64,000 bases of DNA, taken from the NCBI RefSeq assembly GCF_023218075.1, contig NZ_JALPTB010000016.1, positions 40,500-104,499 on the forward strand, read 5' to 3'. The notes beneath the pieces are model-generated. The model was not told the DNA's origin and searched no databases. It saw nothing but the letters and a program-made list of their open reading frames with translations. A program made the translations under genes and the position numbers. Within the stretch, counting starts at the first letter, position 1, and the number at the start of each line of letters is the position of its first letter. Shown one piece after another: positions 53,809-62,890 of the stretch. Source of the stretch: Rhodococcus sp. HM1. Lineage in GTDB: Bacteria > Actinomycetota > Actinomycetes > Mycobacteriales > Mycobacteriaceae.

Positions 53809-54996
53809 GTGACCAACAGCGCCGACATCGACATCACCCCGACGCGCTCGGTAGCCGGCCCGCCGAAGATGGTCCGCGCCGCGGTGTCGATGCCCGACAC
53901 GACGACGACCGTCCGCTACCTCGACACCGATGCAGCGGTCGGTGCGGTGGGCTGGCTCGAAGTCGAATCCTCCGCGGTGTGCGGCACCGATGTCGGTCTC
54001 TACCGGGCCGGACTGGACTCACCCACAGTGCTCGGCCATCACGTCGTCGGGACCGTCGTCTCGGTGGACGAGACCCGGTCGGCCGCGTGGGACGTGCGGC
54101 CCGGCGACCGGGTCGCGTTGGAGGAATACCTGCCGTGCATGCAGGAGGACTGCCCGGCGTGCCGCATCGGGGACTACCGCCTGTGCCCTCACACCGATCT
54201 GTTCGTGGGCAAGCGGAGAGTGGGTCTGGTCCCGGCGGACGACGGGTCCGGCCTGCACGGCGGCAACGCCGAATACATGCAGCTCAGCGCGAACAGTCTC
54301 GTGTACCGCCTACCGGCGCATCTCGACGCGGATCTCGCGGCGTGGACGCAGCCCTTCGCCAACGCGCTGGACTGGACGGTCGACGCGGGCGGCGCCCGGG
54401 AGGGCTCCACCGTCGTCATCATCGGCCCCGGCTACCACGGCATCTCCGCGGTAGCCGCGGCCCGGGCCGTCGGCGCCGCCCGCATCGTCGTGATCGGGGT
54501 GCCGGAGTCGGCCGGCCGCCTGGAGATCGCCGAATCGCTCGGTGCGGTGCCGGTGATCAACGACAATGACAGCCTTCCCGAGCTGATCATGCGGGCAACC
54601 GGCGGCGACGGAGCCGATGTACTCCTCGACACCGTCGGACTCGGCGGAGAGGCCGTTGCGGCCGCCGCCCGCGTGCTGCGCAAGCGGGGCCGGTTGGTCA
54701 TCGGCGGACTGGGCTCGACGCCGGTCTGCGAACTCGATCTCAAATCCCTGGTGCGCGGCGCCAACACCATCGTCGGTGTCCGTGGCCGTTCTCCCGAGGC
54801 AGTCACGCGCAGCATCGAACTTCTCGCCGGCGGGCGATCCGGCTTGGAGATCGTGCCCTCCGTCGACGTCGGCCTCGACGAGGTCGACGACATGTTGGGG
54901 CGGATGGCCACCGGACAGGGGCCGGTGAGTCCCCACGTGGTGATCCGACCACAGTTGCGCCGCCCGAACAATCAGAAACGAGGAACGCTGTCATGA
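53809..54996 (+). CDS. Zn-type MDR alcohol dehydrogenase-like protein
   Basis: A 395-residue medium-chain dehydrogenase. The catalytic-zinc Cys58 is in SSAVCGTDVG, but the usual GHE motif is GHH (LGHHVVG, residues 76-78). Structural-zinc cysteines are Cys110, Cys115, Cys118 and Cys126 (LPCMQEDCPACRIGDYRLC). NAD-binding IIGPGYHGISAVAAARAVGAARIVVIG is at about 198-224. GTG start at 53809, 6 nt after AAGGAG. It stands where a cis-diol dehydrogenase would be expected in a dioxygenase operon and may oxidise the Rieske product or an alcohol derived from it; this is inferred. Confidence 0.78.
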   Translation: MTNSADIDITPTRSVAGPPKMVRAAVSMPDTTTTVRYLDTDAAVGAVGWLEVESSAVCGTDVGLYRAGLDSPTVLGHHVVGTVVSVDETRSAAWDVRPGDRVALEEYLPCMQEDCPACRIGDYRLCPHTDLFVGKRRVGLVPADDGSGLHGGNAEYMQLSANSLVYRLPAHLDADLAAWTQPFANALDWTVDAGGAREGSTVVIIGPGYHGISAVAAARAVGAARIVVIGVPESAGRLEIAESLGAVPVINDNDSLPELIMRATGGDGADVLLDTVGLGGEAVAAAARVLRKRGRLVIGGLGSTPVCELDLKSLVRGANTIVGVRGRSPEAVTRSIELLAGGRSGLEIVPSVDVGLDEVDDMLGRMATGQGPVSPHVVIRPQLRRPNNQKRGTLS

Positions 54997-55499
54997 GCGA
55001 GACGACACCCCGCCGGCTGTCCTACGTAGCACGAATACTGCTGGTGCCCTTGGGAAAGTCCGGTGACGACATGGTCGAGCAGATGGCTCGGGCCGGGTTG
55101 ACCGATGTCGACGTCGTCACCGCGCACTCGCCCACCGAGGCAGCCGTGCGCGACATCAACGCCGAGACCACGACGGTACGTCGTATCGACGAGTTGGTCA
55201 CCGAATCGGACATGGTCATTCTCATCGGCTCGGTACTACCCCAGGTCCCCATAGGCTTCGCCACCACGATGGCCGAAGCGGCCCGCGAGTCGGGCAACCT
55301 GCTCGCCGGTGTCCTGATCGACCAACAGGACTGGGACAGTCCACAAGGCGCCGAAGCGATGGCGGTACTGCGGATGGAACTCGACATGCTGGTGTCCATC
55401 ACGCAGGTCTCCCTCGCCACCGCCTTCGTCGACGTTCTCAAAGGGGGATACCGCACCCCGGGTGCATACGCGCCAGCTCTCTCGACCCCAAGGATCTGA
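54993..55499 (+). CDS. Short FtsZ-like protein lacking the GTP-binding signature
   Basis: A 168-residue protein of no assigned function. By eye it follows the N-terminal fold of FtsZ: RILLVPLGKSGDDMVEQMARAGLTDVDVVTAHSPTEA (residues 14-50) parallels the first FtsZ strand, loop T1 and next strand. SDMVILIGSVLPQVPIGFATTMAEAARESGNLLAGVLI (72-109) parallels ADMVF...GGGTGTG...APVVAEIAREAGALTVGVV. AVLRMELDMLVSI parallels ALREEVDTLIVI. The glycine loops GGGGVNA and GGGTGTG that bind GTP are replaced. It overlaps the dehydrogenase stop (ATGA) and ends 2 bp before the reductase gene. The homology is an inference from pattern and needs a profile search. Confidence 0.6.
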   Translation: MSETTPRRLSYVARILLVPLGKSGDDMVEQMARAGLTDVDVVTAHSPTEAAVRDINAETTTVRRIDELVTESDMVILIGSVLPQVPIGFATTMAEAARESGNLLAGVLIDQQDWDSPQGAEAMAVLRMELDMLVSITQVSLATAFVDVLKGGYRTPGAYAPALSTPRI

Positions 55500-55501
55500 A
55501 A

Positions 55502-56479
55502 ATGACACAAGAGACCAGCCGCCTGTTGGTCCGGCAACAACGACTCGAATCCGACGGCGTGTTGTCACTGACCCTCGAGCACCCGGACGGGGCCGCCCTC
55601 GCCGAATGGGAGCCCGGAGCACACATCGACATCGTGCTGCCTTCCGGGACCGTCCGGCAGTACAGCCTGTGTGGTGACCCCGAGGACAAGACTGCCTACC
55701 GGATCGCCGTCCTGAGAGAAGACGAGGGACGCGGTGGGTCGAAGGAGATCCACGACAGTGTCCGCGTGGGGGACCTCCTCGCGGTGCGTGGCCCCCGCAA
55801 CCACTTCGCCCTCGAGCCCGCCTCTCACTACCTCCTGATCGCCGGGGGAATCGGGATCACTCCCATTCTCGCGATGGCGCGACAATTGGCGCGGGAGAAC
55901 GCCAACTGGTCCGCACTCTACGGTGGCCGTAGCCGCGCCACTATGGCATTCGTGGAGGAGATTTGGAGTCTCGGCGAGGTGAACGTCTGTCCTGCAGACG
56001 AATTCGGTAACCTCGACCTGGCAGCCGCCCTGGCCCACGTTCCGGCCGGCACCGCCGTGTATTGCTGCGGTCCCGAAGGGCTACTGCAGGCGGTGAAGTC
56101 GGTGTGCGGTCCGGTACTCGGTGACGAAGCGATTCATTTCGAGCGGTTCGGTGCTCCCGCCGCGGGGACCGACCGTGCTGCGGATTCCGAAGCATCGGAA
56201 GGACAGTCGTCCGACGAATTCGAGGTCGAACTGCGCCGTACCGGTTGCACGTTGAAGGTGCCCGCCGACCGCACCCTCCTCGAAGTCGTCCTCGAAGCGA
56301 ACCCGGACATCCTGTACTCCTGTGAGGACGGCTTCTGCGGATCCTGCGAAACGCGCGTGCTCGACGGAATTCCCGAACACCACGATTCGATCCTCTCTCC
56401 AGCAGACCGGGAGAAAGGCGAGACGATGATGATCTGCGTCGGACGCTCCCGCACGCCCACACTGGTACTCGACGCCTGA
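55502..56479 (+). CDS. Phthalate dioxygenase reductase-type (PDR) oxidoreductase
   Basis: A 325-residue reductase with FMN/flavin domain first (residues 1-105, RQYSLCGDPED), NAD domain (about 105-220, LLIAGGIGITPILAMARQLA, YCCGPEGLLQAV) and a C-terminal plant-type 2Fe-2S ferredoxin (about 240-325, YSCEDGFCGSCETRVLDG...MMICV). This order is that of the PDR family partnering single-component Rieske oxygenases. It should feed electrons from NADH to the oxygenase at 52463-53746. Last gene of the operon; starts 2 bp after the FtsZ-like gene's stop codon. Confidence 0.9.
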   Translation: MTQETSRLLVRQQRLESDGVLSLTLEHPDGAALAEWEPGAHIDIVLPSGTVRQYSLCGDPEDKTAYRIAVLREDEGRGGSKEIHDSVRVGDLLAVRGPRNHFALEPASHYLLIAGGIGITPILAMARQLARENANWSALYGGRSRATMAFVEEIWSLGEVNVCPADEFGNLDLAAALAHVPAGTAVYCCGPEGLLQAVKSVCGPVLGDEAIHFERFGAPAAGTDRAADSEASEGQSSDEFEVELRRTGCTLKVPADRTLLEVVLEANPDILYSCEDGFCGSCETRVLDGIPEHHDSILSPADREKGETMMICVGRSRTPTLVLDA

Positions 56480-56804
56480 CGTTCCACGATGTTGCGAGGA
56501 GCCGGGTGTCCGCTGTTCCCGTGGTTTCGAATCAGGGGACGGGACACCCGCACTCGCATTTCAGCGGGTGGAATGGAATCTGCGGCGGGCAGAAGTGTCG
56601 ACAGTGTGATCGGCAGCCGCACCACCACCGGAAACGTCGGAGATCGAACTGCCTCCGACCGTTCATGTTTCGAGCGCCGAAATCATCCACCGTTCGAACG
56701 CCGTCAACAGGACCCAATTCGTTGGGGTGCGTGCACTACGGTGATCGGGGTTCGCGCTCGCGGAGCGCGCGCAGTGCTGCCCGGGTGCGCTGCGAGGGTG
56801 GATC
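56480..56804. other. Convergent gap with a possible terminator hairpin
   Basis: 325 bp between the reductase and the convergent IclR gene. CGGGTGTCC (56503-56511) can pair with GGACACCCG (56542-56550) across a 30-nt loop with some internal pairing; it is 23 bp after the reductase stop. No coding region is recognised in the rest. Confidence 0.45.
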
Positions 56805-57611
56805 TCACAGGAGCCGGCCGAGCCTTTCGGCGTATTCGTTCAGTACGGGCACGGCTGTGTCTTGGAGGTCGTGGAGGGTGGTTCTGGCGGTGGACGCACT
56901 GACACTCATTGCCGCCACGGTCTCGCCCCGGGCAGTCCGGACAGGTACGGCTATCGACAGCATGCCGAGTTCGATTTCTTCGTCGGTGTAGGCCGCGCCG
57001 CTCTCCCTCGCCGTCAGGATTCGTTCCCTGATGGCCTCGATATCGGTCAGCGTCCGGGGTGTGCGCGGCCGGGGGTCGCACTTTCGGAGGTAGTCGTCCA
57101 GTTGGGTGTCGGCAAGTCCTGCCAGTAGTACTCGACCGGTTGCCGAGTTGTGGGCGGGTAGTTTGGCGCCGACACGGACTCCGGTCGAGACGATCCGTGT
57201 GGCCTCGGCGCGGGCGACGAACAGGGACCATCCGTCTTCGAGAACTGCGAGCGATACCGACTCGTCCAACGCATCGCGGGCCTCGGTCAATTGCGGCTGG
57301 GCAAGTTGCGGCAGGGGCGCGGTGTCCAGATAGGCGCCGCTGAGCCGAAGCATTCTGGGTGTGGGCCGGAAGTTCCCGTTGTCGTGGGTCAGGTAACCGA
57401 GCTCGACGAGGGTGAGCAGGCAGCGCCGCGCCGCGGCGCGGGAGGTATTCGTCCGCTGAGCGGCCTCGGTGACGGTCAGTTGGGGGTGGCGGATGTCGAA
57501 GGCTTCGATGACTGCCAGTCCCTTCGCCAGTCCGGCCATTCCTTCGGGGGCGCGGGTAGCACCCTTGACACTTCCTTCGTTGTCCGGCTTAATTGTTCGA
57601 GAATTGCTCAT
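56805..57611 (-). CDS. tpaR: IclR-type regulator of the terephthalate operon
   Basis: A 268-residue IclR regulator. HTH at about residues 27-85 (GLAKGLAVIEAFDIRHPQLTVTEAAQRTNTSRAAARRCLLTLVELGYL) and effector domain with GAKLPAHNSATGRVLLAG. It is divergent from tpaAa with a 92-bp gap holding two palindromes, as expected for TpaR in the rhodococcal terephthalate cluster. The symbol is given by synteny. Confidence 0.83.
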   Translation of the reverse strand: MSNSRTIKPDNEGSVKGATRAPEGMAGLAKGLAVIEAFDIRHPQLTVTEAAQRTNTSRAAARRCLLTLVELGYLTHDNGNFRPTPRMLRLSGAYLDTAPLPQLAQPQLTEARDALDESVSLAVLEDGWSLFVARAEATRIVSTGVRVGAKLPAHNSATGRVLLAGLADTQLDDYLRKCDPRPRTPRTLTDIEAIRERILTARESGAAYTDEEIELGMLSIAVPVRTARGETVAAMSVSASTARTTLHDLQDTAVPVLNEYAERLGRLL

Positions 57612-57703
57612 TGGTTCGTTATACGAACAAGGACGGGGCTTGTCAAGCCCCGGCGAGCGAATTCTCTGATGTCCCGACTGGTTGTCCAGACTGAGGAGAA
57701 ATT
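57612..57703. promoter_or_regulatory. tpaR / tpaAa operator region
   Basis: GTTCGTTATACGAAC at 57614-57628 is an inverted repeat (arms GTTCGT and ACGAAC) 2 bp from the tpaR start codon. GGGGCTTG-T-CAAGCCCC at 57635-57651 is a second perfect 17-bp dyad. Either could bind TpaR and control both directions. Confidence 0.65.
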
Positions 57704-58969
57704 ATGGAAAGCAGCGTTGTCGACGCAGGCCGCGATACCCCGGTGGAGTGGACCGACGACCTCACCCGGGTGCCGTATCGGGTGTTCCAGGACCAGGACG
57801 TCTACGCCGCCGAGCAGACCAAGTTGTTTCAGGGCCCGTATTGGAGCTACCTGTGCCTGGAGGCGGAGGTGGCCGGCCCGGGAGACTACTGCTCGACCTT
57901 CGTCGGTGAGACACCGGTCATCGTGGCACGTGACCGCGACGGTGAGCTCTACGGTTTCGAGAACCGCTGTGCCCATCGCGGTGCCCTGCTGGCCCTGGAA
58001 AACCGCGGAAACACGAAGGACTTCACATGCGTCTACCACGCGTGGAGCTACAACCTTCAGGGCGATCTGACCGGTGTCGCGTTCAAGGATGGGATCAAAG
58101 GCAAAGGGGGAATGCCTGATTCGTTCTGCATGGAGGAACACGGACCGCGCAAGATGCGCATCGCCGTCCTCCACGGTCTGGTCTTCGGGAGTTTCTCCGA
58201 CGACGTGCCGGACATCGAGGATTATCTCGGCGACGAGATCACGAGTCGGATCGCCCGGGTCCTCGGTGGGCGCACGCCCGAGATCATCGGACGCTTCACC
58301 CAGGTCCTTCCCAACAACTGGAAGCTGTACGTGGAGAACGTCAAGGACTCCTACCACGCCAGCATCCTGCACCTGTTCTTCACGACCTTCGAACTCAACC
58401 GCCTGTCGCAGCGCGGCGGGATCATCGTCGACGAGAGCGGCGGCCACCACGTCAGTTACTCGGCGATCGACCGAGACGCCGAGAAGGACGTCGCGTACGC
58501 GGATCAGAACATCCGGTCCGAAAGTGCCTACAAACTGGCCGATCCGACGTTGCTCGAGGGGTTCAGCGAGGTCGGCGACGATACGACGCTGCAGATCCTC
58601 TCCGTCTTCCCGGGTTTCGTGTTGCAACAGATCCAGAACTCCGTGGCTGTGCGCCAGATCCTGCCGACCGGGGTCGAGCGAACCCGACTGAACTGGACGT
58701 ACCTCGGCTTCGAAGAAGACACGCCCGAGCAGCGGGAGATCCGCCTCAAGCAGTCCAACCTCGTGGGCCCCGCAGGCTACATCTCGATGGAGGACGGCTG
58801 CGTAGGAGGCTTTGTGCAGCGCGGAATCGCAGGTGCGGCGAGCCAGTCGGCGGTGCTCGAAATGGGAGGAAGTCTGGCCGAATCCAGCGAGAGCCGTGTC
58901 ACCGAGGCATCGGTACGCGGCTTCTGGAAGGCATACCGGACCGCGATGAACCGACAGGAAGAGGCATGA
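57704..58969 (+). CDS. tpaAa: Terephthalate 1,2-dioxygenase large subunit
   Basis: A 421-residue Rieske subunit that closely resembles TphA2/TpaAa along its length ([85 protein letters not shown]). Rieske ligands Cys89, His91, Cys109 and His112; iron site His218 and His223 in [10 protein letters not shown]. It hydroxylates terephthalate to the 1,2-cis-dihydrodiol dicarboxylate. The ATG at 57704 overlaps no other gene; AGGAG precedes it. First gene of tpaAaAbCBK. Confidence 0.94.
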   Translation: MESSVVDAGRDTPVEWTDDLTRVPYRVFQDQDVYAAEQTKLFQGPYWSYLCLEAEVAGPGDYCSTFVGETPVIVARDRDGELYGFENRCAHRGALLALENRGNTKDFTCVYHAWSYNLQGDLTGVAFKDGIKGKGGMPDSFCMEEHGPRKMRIAVLHGLVFGSFSDDVPDIEDYLGDEITSRIARVLGGRTPEIIGRFTQVLPNNWKLYVENVKDSYHASILHLFFTTFELNRLSQRGGIIVDESGGHHVSYSAIDRDAEKDVAYADQNIRSESAYKLADPTLLEGFSEVGDDTTLQILSVFPGFVLQQIQNSVAVRQILPTGVERTRLNWTYLGFEEDTPEQREIRLKQSNLVGPAGYISMEDGCVGGFVQRGIAGAASQSAVLEMGGSLAESSESRVTEASVRGFWKAYRTAMNRQEEA

Positions 58970-59436
58970 GCATGAACGACTTCCAGCGAATCGGCCGCGT
59001 ACAGGCCGACTATTCCCGCTGCATCGACGAGGGGCCGCTCGAGCGGTGGCCGGACTTCTTCGTCGAGAACTGCATGTACCGGATTACCACCGCACAGAAC
59101 TACAGCGAAGGCCTGCCTGCAGGACTGGTGTGGGCCAACACTCGCCGGATGCTCGTGGACCGCGTGTCGGCACTGCGCGAGGCCAACATCTACGAACGAC
59201 ACACATACCGTCATATCTTGGGCCAGCCCTTGGTCCTGGACGAGAACGGTGACGGTATCCATGCCGAAACCAGCTTCCTGGTGGTGCGGGTGATGCGTGA
59301 CGGCGAATCCGACATCTTCACCAGCGGACGGTATGTCGACCGGTACGTGGAGGTGGACGGCCAGTTGAAGATTGCCGAACGAGTCGTGGTGTGCGACAGC
59401 ACCAACATCGATACCCTGCTGGCGCTGCCACTATGA
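58966..59436 (+). CDS. tpaAb: Terephthalate 1,2-dioxygenase small subunit
   Basis: A 156-residue NTF2-like beta subunit of TphA3 type: [76 protein letters not shown]. It overlaps the tpaAa stop (ATGA) and the next start (ATGA). An ATG three codons in (MNDFQR) is a possible alternative. Confidence 0.93.
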   Translation: MSMNDFQRIGRVQADYSRCIDEGPLERWPDFFVENCMYRITTAQNYSEGLPAGLVWANTRRMLVDRVSALREANIYERHTYRHILGQPLVLDENGDGIHAETSFLVVRVMRDGESDIFTSGRYVDRYVEVDGQLKIAERVVVCDSTNIDTLLALPL

Positions 59437-60449
59437 GTGGGTCCCCGCCGCGGGTCCTGCTCACGATCGGCGATCCGAACGGAATCGGCCCCGAACTCGC
59501 GGTGAAAGCCGTCGTGGCAGCACAGGAACATCCCGCATTCAATCCGGTTCTGGTGGGCGATCGGCATGTCGTCGAACCGCTCGCCCGCCAGGCCGGCATG
59601 ACGGTCCGCGAGACAGTCGACGGCCACCGCGCACCCATCGCCGATGTGGTCGACGTGCTCCCCGTCGACTCGCTGCCGGCCGGCGCTTTCGCCCCGGGCC
59701 GGGTGAGCGCAGAAGCCGGGCAAGCAACCGTGGCGTACCTCGAACGGGCGGTGCGCTGCCTGCAGGGCGGCGGAGCCCGTGGCATCGTCGCGTGCCCGCA
59801 CTCGGAAACCGCGATCAATGCCGCCGGTATCTCCTTCGCCGGATATCCGCGTCTGCTGGCCGAACTCGTCGGCGCACGATCCGACGAAGTGTTCCTGATG
59901 CTCGTCGGCGCCGGTCTGCGCATCGTGCACGCAACATTGCACGAATCGTTGAAGGATGCGCTCGGGCGCCTCACACCGGAGCTCGTGCACAGGGCGGCAC
60001 ACGCTCTGGTGCGGGCCCTTCAGGAACAGGGCATCCCGTCCCCGCGTATCGGAGTGTTCGGTATCAATCCGCATGCCGGAGAAGGGGGTCTGTTCGGCGA
60101 CGAGGATCTGCGGGTGACAGCGCCTGCGGTGGAGCGGCTGCGCGCCGCAGGGATCGATGCCTCGGGACCGGTCGGGGCCGACCTCATGCTCGGAGATACC
60201 GGCTTCGACGCGTTCGTCGCCATGTACCACGATCAGGGTCATATTCCCGTCAAACTCCTTGCGGGACGCAGTGCGGCCGCGATGACGATCGGCGCCGGAG
60301 TGCGGTTCTCCAGCGTTGGGCACGGGGCCGGATTCGACATCGCCGGCATGGGAACAGCCGATGCGGACGCCGTTGTCGCGGCCGTGCGGCTGGTCGGCGC
60401 CACCGCCACCCGCCTCCAATCACACGTAACCGCAGGAGTCACGTCATGA
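59433..60449 (+). CDS. tpaC: Terephthalate cis-dihydrodiol dehydrogenase (PdxA family)
   Basis: A 338-residue PdxA-family dehydrogenase, as in TphB/TpaC. It oxidatively decarboxylates 1,2-dihydroxy-3,5-cyclohexadiene-1,4-dicarboxylate to protocatechuate. Family segments are LLTIGDPNGIGPELAVKAV, VACPHSETAINAAGI, RIVHATLHESLKDAL, IGVFGINPHAGEGGLFGDED and FVAMYHDQGHIPVKLL, the last two with the metal-binding histidines. The operon, not the fold, separates it from the vitamin B6 enzyme PdxA. Overlaps both neighbours by 4 bases. Confidence 0.92.
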   Translation: MSGSPPRVLLTIGDPNGIGPELAVKAVVAAQEHPAFNPVLVGDRHVVEPLARQAGMTVRETVDGHRAPIADVVDVLPVDSLPAGAFAPGRVSAEAGQATVAYLERAVRCLQGGGARGIVACPHSETAINAAGISFAGYPRLLAELVGARSDEVFLMLVGAGLRIVHATLHESLKDALGRLTPELVHRAAHALVRALQEQGIPSPRIGVFGINPHAGEGGLFGDEDLRVTAPAVERLRAAGIDASGPVGADLMLGDTGFDAFVAMYHDQGHIPVKLLAGRSAAAMTIGAGVRFSSVGHGAGFDIAGMGTADADAVVAAVRLVGATATRLQSHVTAGVTS

Positions 60450-61456
60450 CCTACCAGGTAACCGTCACGGGATCGGACATCACCTTTCCGTGTGAACCCG
60501 ACGAAAGTGTGCTCGATGCGGCGGAACGCGCGGGATACGCGATCCCGTACTCGTGCCGTAAAGGCGTGTGTTCGAGTTGTGAAGGTGCGCTCGATGCCGG
60601 CAGTCTCGAGGTGCACGGCTGTGGGACGGCTCAAGGCCCCCGGAGCGGAGTGCTGTTCTGTCAGGCGCAGCCCATCACGGACGTCGTCATCACACCCAAG
60701 CGGATCACCGAACGAGACAGGGTGGTACGTAAGCAATTCACCGCGAAGGTTCATCGAATCACCCGTCCGACGCCCGATGTCGCTGTCGTGCAGCTGCGTC
60801 TCCCCACCGGGGTGCGTGCGAAATTCGCCGCCGGGCAGTACCTCAAGGTTTTTCTCGACGACGGGGACAGCCGGAACTATTCGATGGCGAATCCGCCGCA
60901 CGAGAACGACGGAGTGCAACTGCACATTCGTCAGGTGCAGGGCGGACGATTCTCCGAGGAGGTGCTCGGCACGCTCGAGAAGGGAGCCAGGCTGACGATC
61001 GAGCTGCCCTACGGCGAGTTCTCGCTGAACCCCGACTCGTACAGGCCCGTCATCTTCGTCGCCAGCGGCACCGGCTTCGCCCCGGTGAAGTCGATCATCG
61101 AGGACCACCTCAAACGTGGGGGAGAACGGTCGCTGCATCTCTATTGGGGCGCACGCCGACAGGCGGACATCTACCTTCCCGAGTTGCCCGAGAAATGGGC
61201 CTCGGCTTCGGATCGGGTCTCCTTCACTCCCGTCCTGTCCGATCCCGCCGAGGACTGGACCGGACGCACCGGGCTTGTTCATCGAGCCGTGCTCGAGGAC
61301 TACGCCAACCTCAGCAGCCACGAGGTCTACGCATGCGGAAGTCCCGCAATGACCTCGGCGGCACGCGAGGATTTTGTCCACGAGGCCGGTCTGGCGCCGG
61401 ACAACTTCTATTGCGACGCCTTCGTACCGTCGGGCGAGCCCGTTGTCACCGCGTGA
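60446..61456 (+). CDS. tpaB: Terephthalate 1,2-dioxygenase reductase
   Basis: A 336-residue reductase of the TphA1 type. An N-terminal 2Fe-2S ferredoxin holds Cys37, Cys42, Cys45 and Cys72 (YSCRKGVCSSCEG...LFCQ), followed by the FAD domain (SRNYSMANPP) and NAD domain (IFVASGTGFAPVKSII, VYACGSPAMTSAA). It carries electrons from NAD(P)H to TpaAaAb. The ferredoxin-first order differs from the PDR-type reductase at 55502. Overlaps tpaC (ATGA); 54 bp before the transporter gene. Confidence 0.94.
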   Translation: MTYQVTVTGSDITFPCEPDESVLDAAERAGYAIPYSCRKGVCSSCEGALDAGSLEVHGCGTAQGPRSGVLFCQAQPITDVVITPKRITERDRVVRKQFTAKVHRITRPTPDVAVVQLRLPTGVRAKFAAGQYLKVFLDDGDSRNYSMANPPHENDGVQLHIRQVQGGRFSEEVLGTLEKGARLTIELPYGEFSLNPDSYRPVIFVASGTGFAPVKSIIEDHLKRGGERSLHLYWGARRQADIYLPELPEKWASASDRVSFTPVLSDPAEDWTGRTGLVHRAVLEDYANLSSHEVYACGSPAMTSAAREDFVHEAGLAPDNFYCDAFVPSGEPVVTA

Positions 61457-61510
61457 TCCGCTACCACGACCACATCCGGAAACCCCGGTATCAGACACTG
61501 TGAGGCACTC

Positions 61511-62890
61511 ATGTCCATCGCACCATCGCGCGTGACACTGCCGGATTTCATCGATTCGCGGCCGGTGAGTCGATACCAGTACATCGTGATCGCCCTGTGT
61601 GGGTTGGTCATGTTCATCGACGGCTTCGATACCCAGAGCATCAGCTACATGGCGCCCCACATCGCCGAGGAGTGGGGCCTGTCGAAACAGGTGCTCGGGC
61701 CCATCTTCTCCGCGGCCCTCGCCGGTCTCATGGTCGGCTATCTGGCGCTCTCGCCGTTGTCCGAGCGGTTCGGCCACCGCCGGATGATCCTCACGAGCAC
61801 AGTCATTTTCGCGCTCGGCACGTTGGCTGCGGCCTGGTCGCAGAACGTCACCGAACTGATGGCGTTGCGCTTCATCACCGGAATGGGGCTCGGTGCTGCC
61901 GCGCCGAGCGCCATCGCACTGACGGGCGAATACAGCCCCAAGCGCCTTCGAGCGACCTTCGTCCTGGCGATCTACTGCGGTTTCTCCCTCGGATTCGTCG
62001 CCGCAGGGCTGGTCTCCGGTTGGCTGATCCCGATCTTCGGCTGGCGGTCGGTGCTCGTCGTCGGCGCAGTAGCACCGCTCCTGCTGCTCCCGGCGTTGCT
62101 GCGCTTCCTGCCGGACTCGCTCACCTCGATGATCCAACAAGGTGCCGAGCCCAACAGGATCAAGGCGATCCTCCGCAGGATGGATCCCGGCCTCGCCGCC
62201 GCCCCCGACATCACCTACGAGGCCGAGAAGCAGGCCGACGAACAGCGCACTGCACTGAGGAACCTGTTCACCCGTGACCGGGTCCTGGGAACCCTGCTGC
62301 TGTGGTTGGTCTTCGTCATCAATCTCGGGGAGTTCTACGCGCTGCAGAGCTGGCTACCGTCGATCATGACGAGCCTGGAGTACGACATGGGTACGGTGGT
62401 CACCGCGACCACCCTCACGACTGTCGGCGGCATCGCTGCCGCATTTGTCACCGGACCCTGCATGGACCGACTCGGTGCGTATCTCACCCTCGGAACGGTC
62501 TACATCGTCGGATTCGCATTCGTCGCCCTGACCGGTCTCGCCTTGAGTGCACCGCTGTGGGTCCTTCTGACAGCCAACTTCTTTGCGGGTGTGTGCATCA
62601 GCGGTGGGCAGAAGAGCCTCATCGCGCTGTCCGCGGTCTTCTATCCGACATCGATGCGTTCCACCGGAGTCGGATGGGCACTGGGTGTGGGCCGCATCGG
62701 CGGAATCGTCGGGCCGATCGCGGTCGGAGCGGCCCTCGGGATGGGATGGTCCGCCAGCGCAGTCTTCTACGCGATGTCGGTTCCCATGCTCGTAGCCGGC
62801 GGCGCGGTACTGCTCCTCGGCCGATGGGTCCGCAACGACAAACACCCCGACCGCACGTCGGCCGAAAGTCACTCGCTGGCCCACAAGTAG
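61511..62890 (+). CDS. tpaK: MFS transporter, probable terephthalate uptake
   Basis: A 459-residue AAHS-type transporter. MFIDGFDTQSISYMAPHIAEEWGL (helix 1 signature D-G-F/Y-D), LSPLSERFGHRRMIL (loop 2-3), RFITGMGLGAAAPSAIALTGEYSPKRLRA, and 12 hydrophobic helices. It is close to PcaK/TpaK-type permeases. Position as last gene of the terephthalate operon supports terephthalate import; no outer uptake function can be read from the sequence. Confidence 0.88.
   Translation: MSIAPSRVTLPDFIDSRPVSRYQYIVIALCGLVMFIDGFDTQSISYMAPHIAEEWGLSKQVLGPIFSAALAGLMVGYLALSPLSERFGHRRMILTSTVIFALGTLAAAWSQNVTELMALRFITGMGLGAAAPSAIALTGEYSPKRLRATFVLAIYCGFSLGFVAAGLVSGWLIPIFGWRSVLVVGAVAPLLLLPALLRFLPDSLTSMIQQGAEPNRIKAILRRMDPGLAAAPDITYEAEKQADEQRTALRNLFTRDRVLGTLLLWLVFVINLGEFYALQSWLPSIMTSLEYDMGTVVTATTLTTVGGIAAAFVTGPCMDRLGAYLTLGTVYIVGFAFVALTGLALSAPLWVLLTANFFAGVCISGGQKSLIALSAVFYPTSMRSTGVGWALGVGRIGGIVGPIAVGAALGMGWSASAVFYAMSVPMLVAGGAVLLLGRWVRNDKHPDRTSAESHSLAHK

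Noticed and set aside
59433..60449. Reading the PdxA-family gene as vitamin B6 biosynthesis pdxA
   Set aside because: It overlaps tpaAb and tpaB by 4 bases on each side, as the cis-diol dehydrogenase of terephthalate operons does.
60239..62140. 633-codon minus-strand frame opposite tpaC, tpaB and tpaK
   Set aside because: All three plus-strand genes are recognised with overlapping starts; this frame shows no domain.
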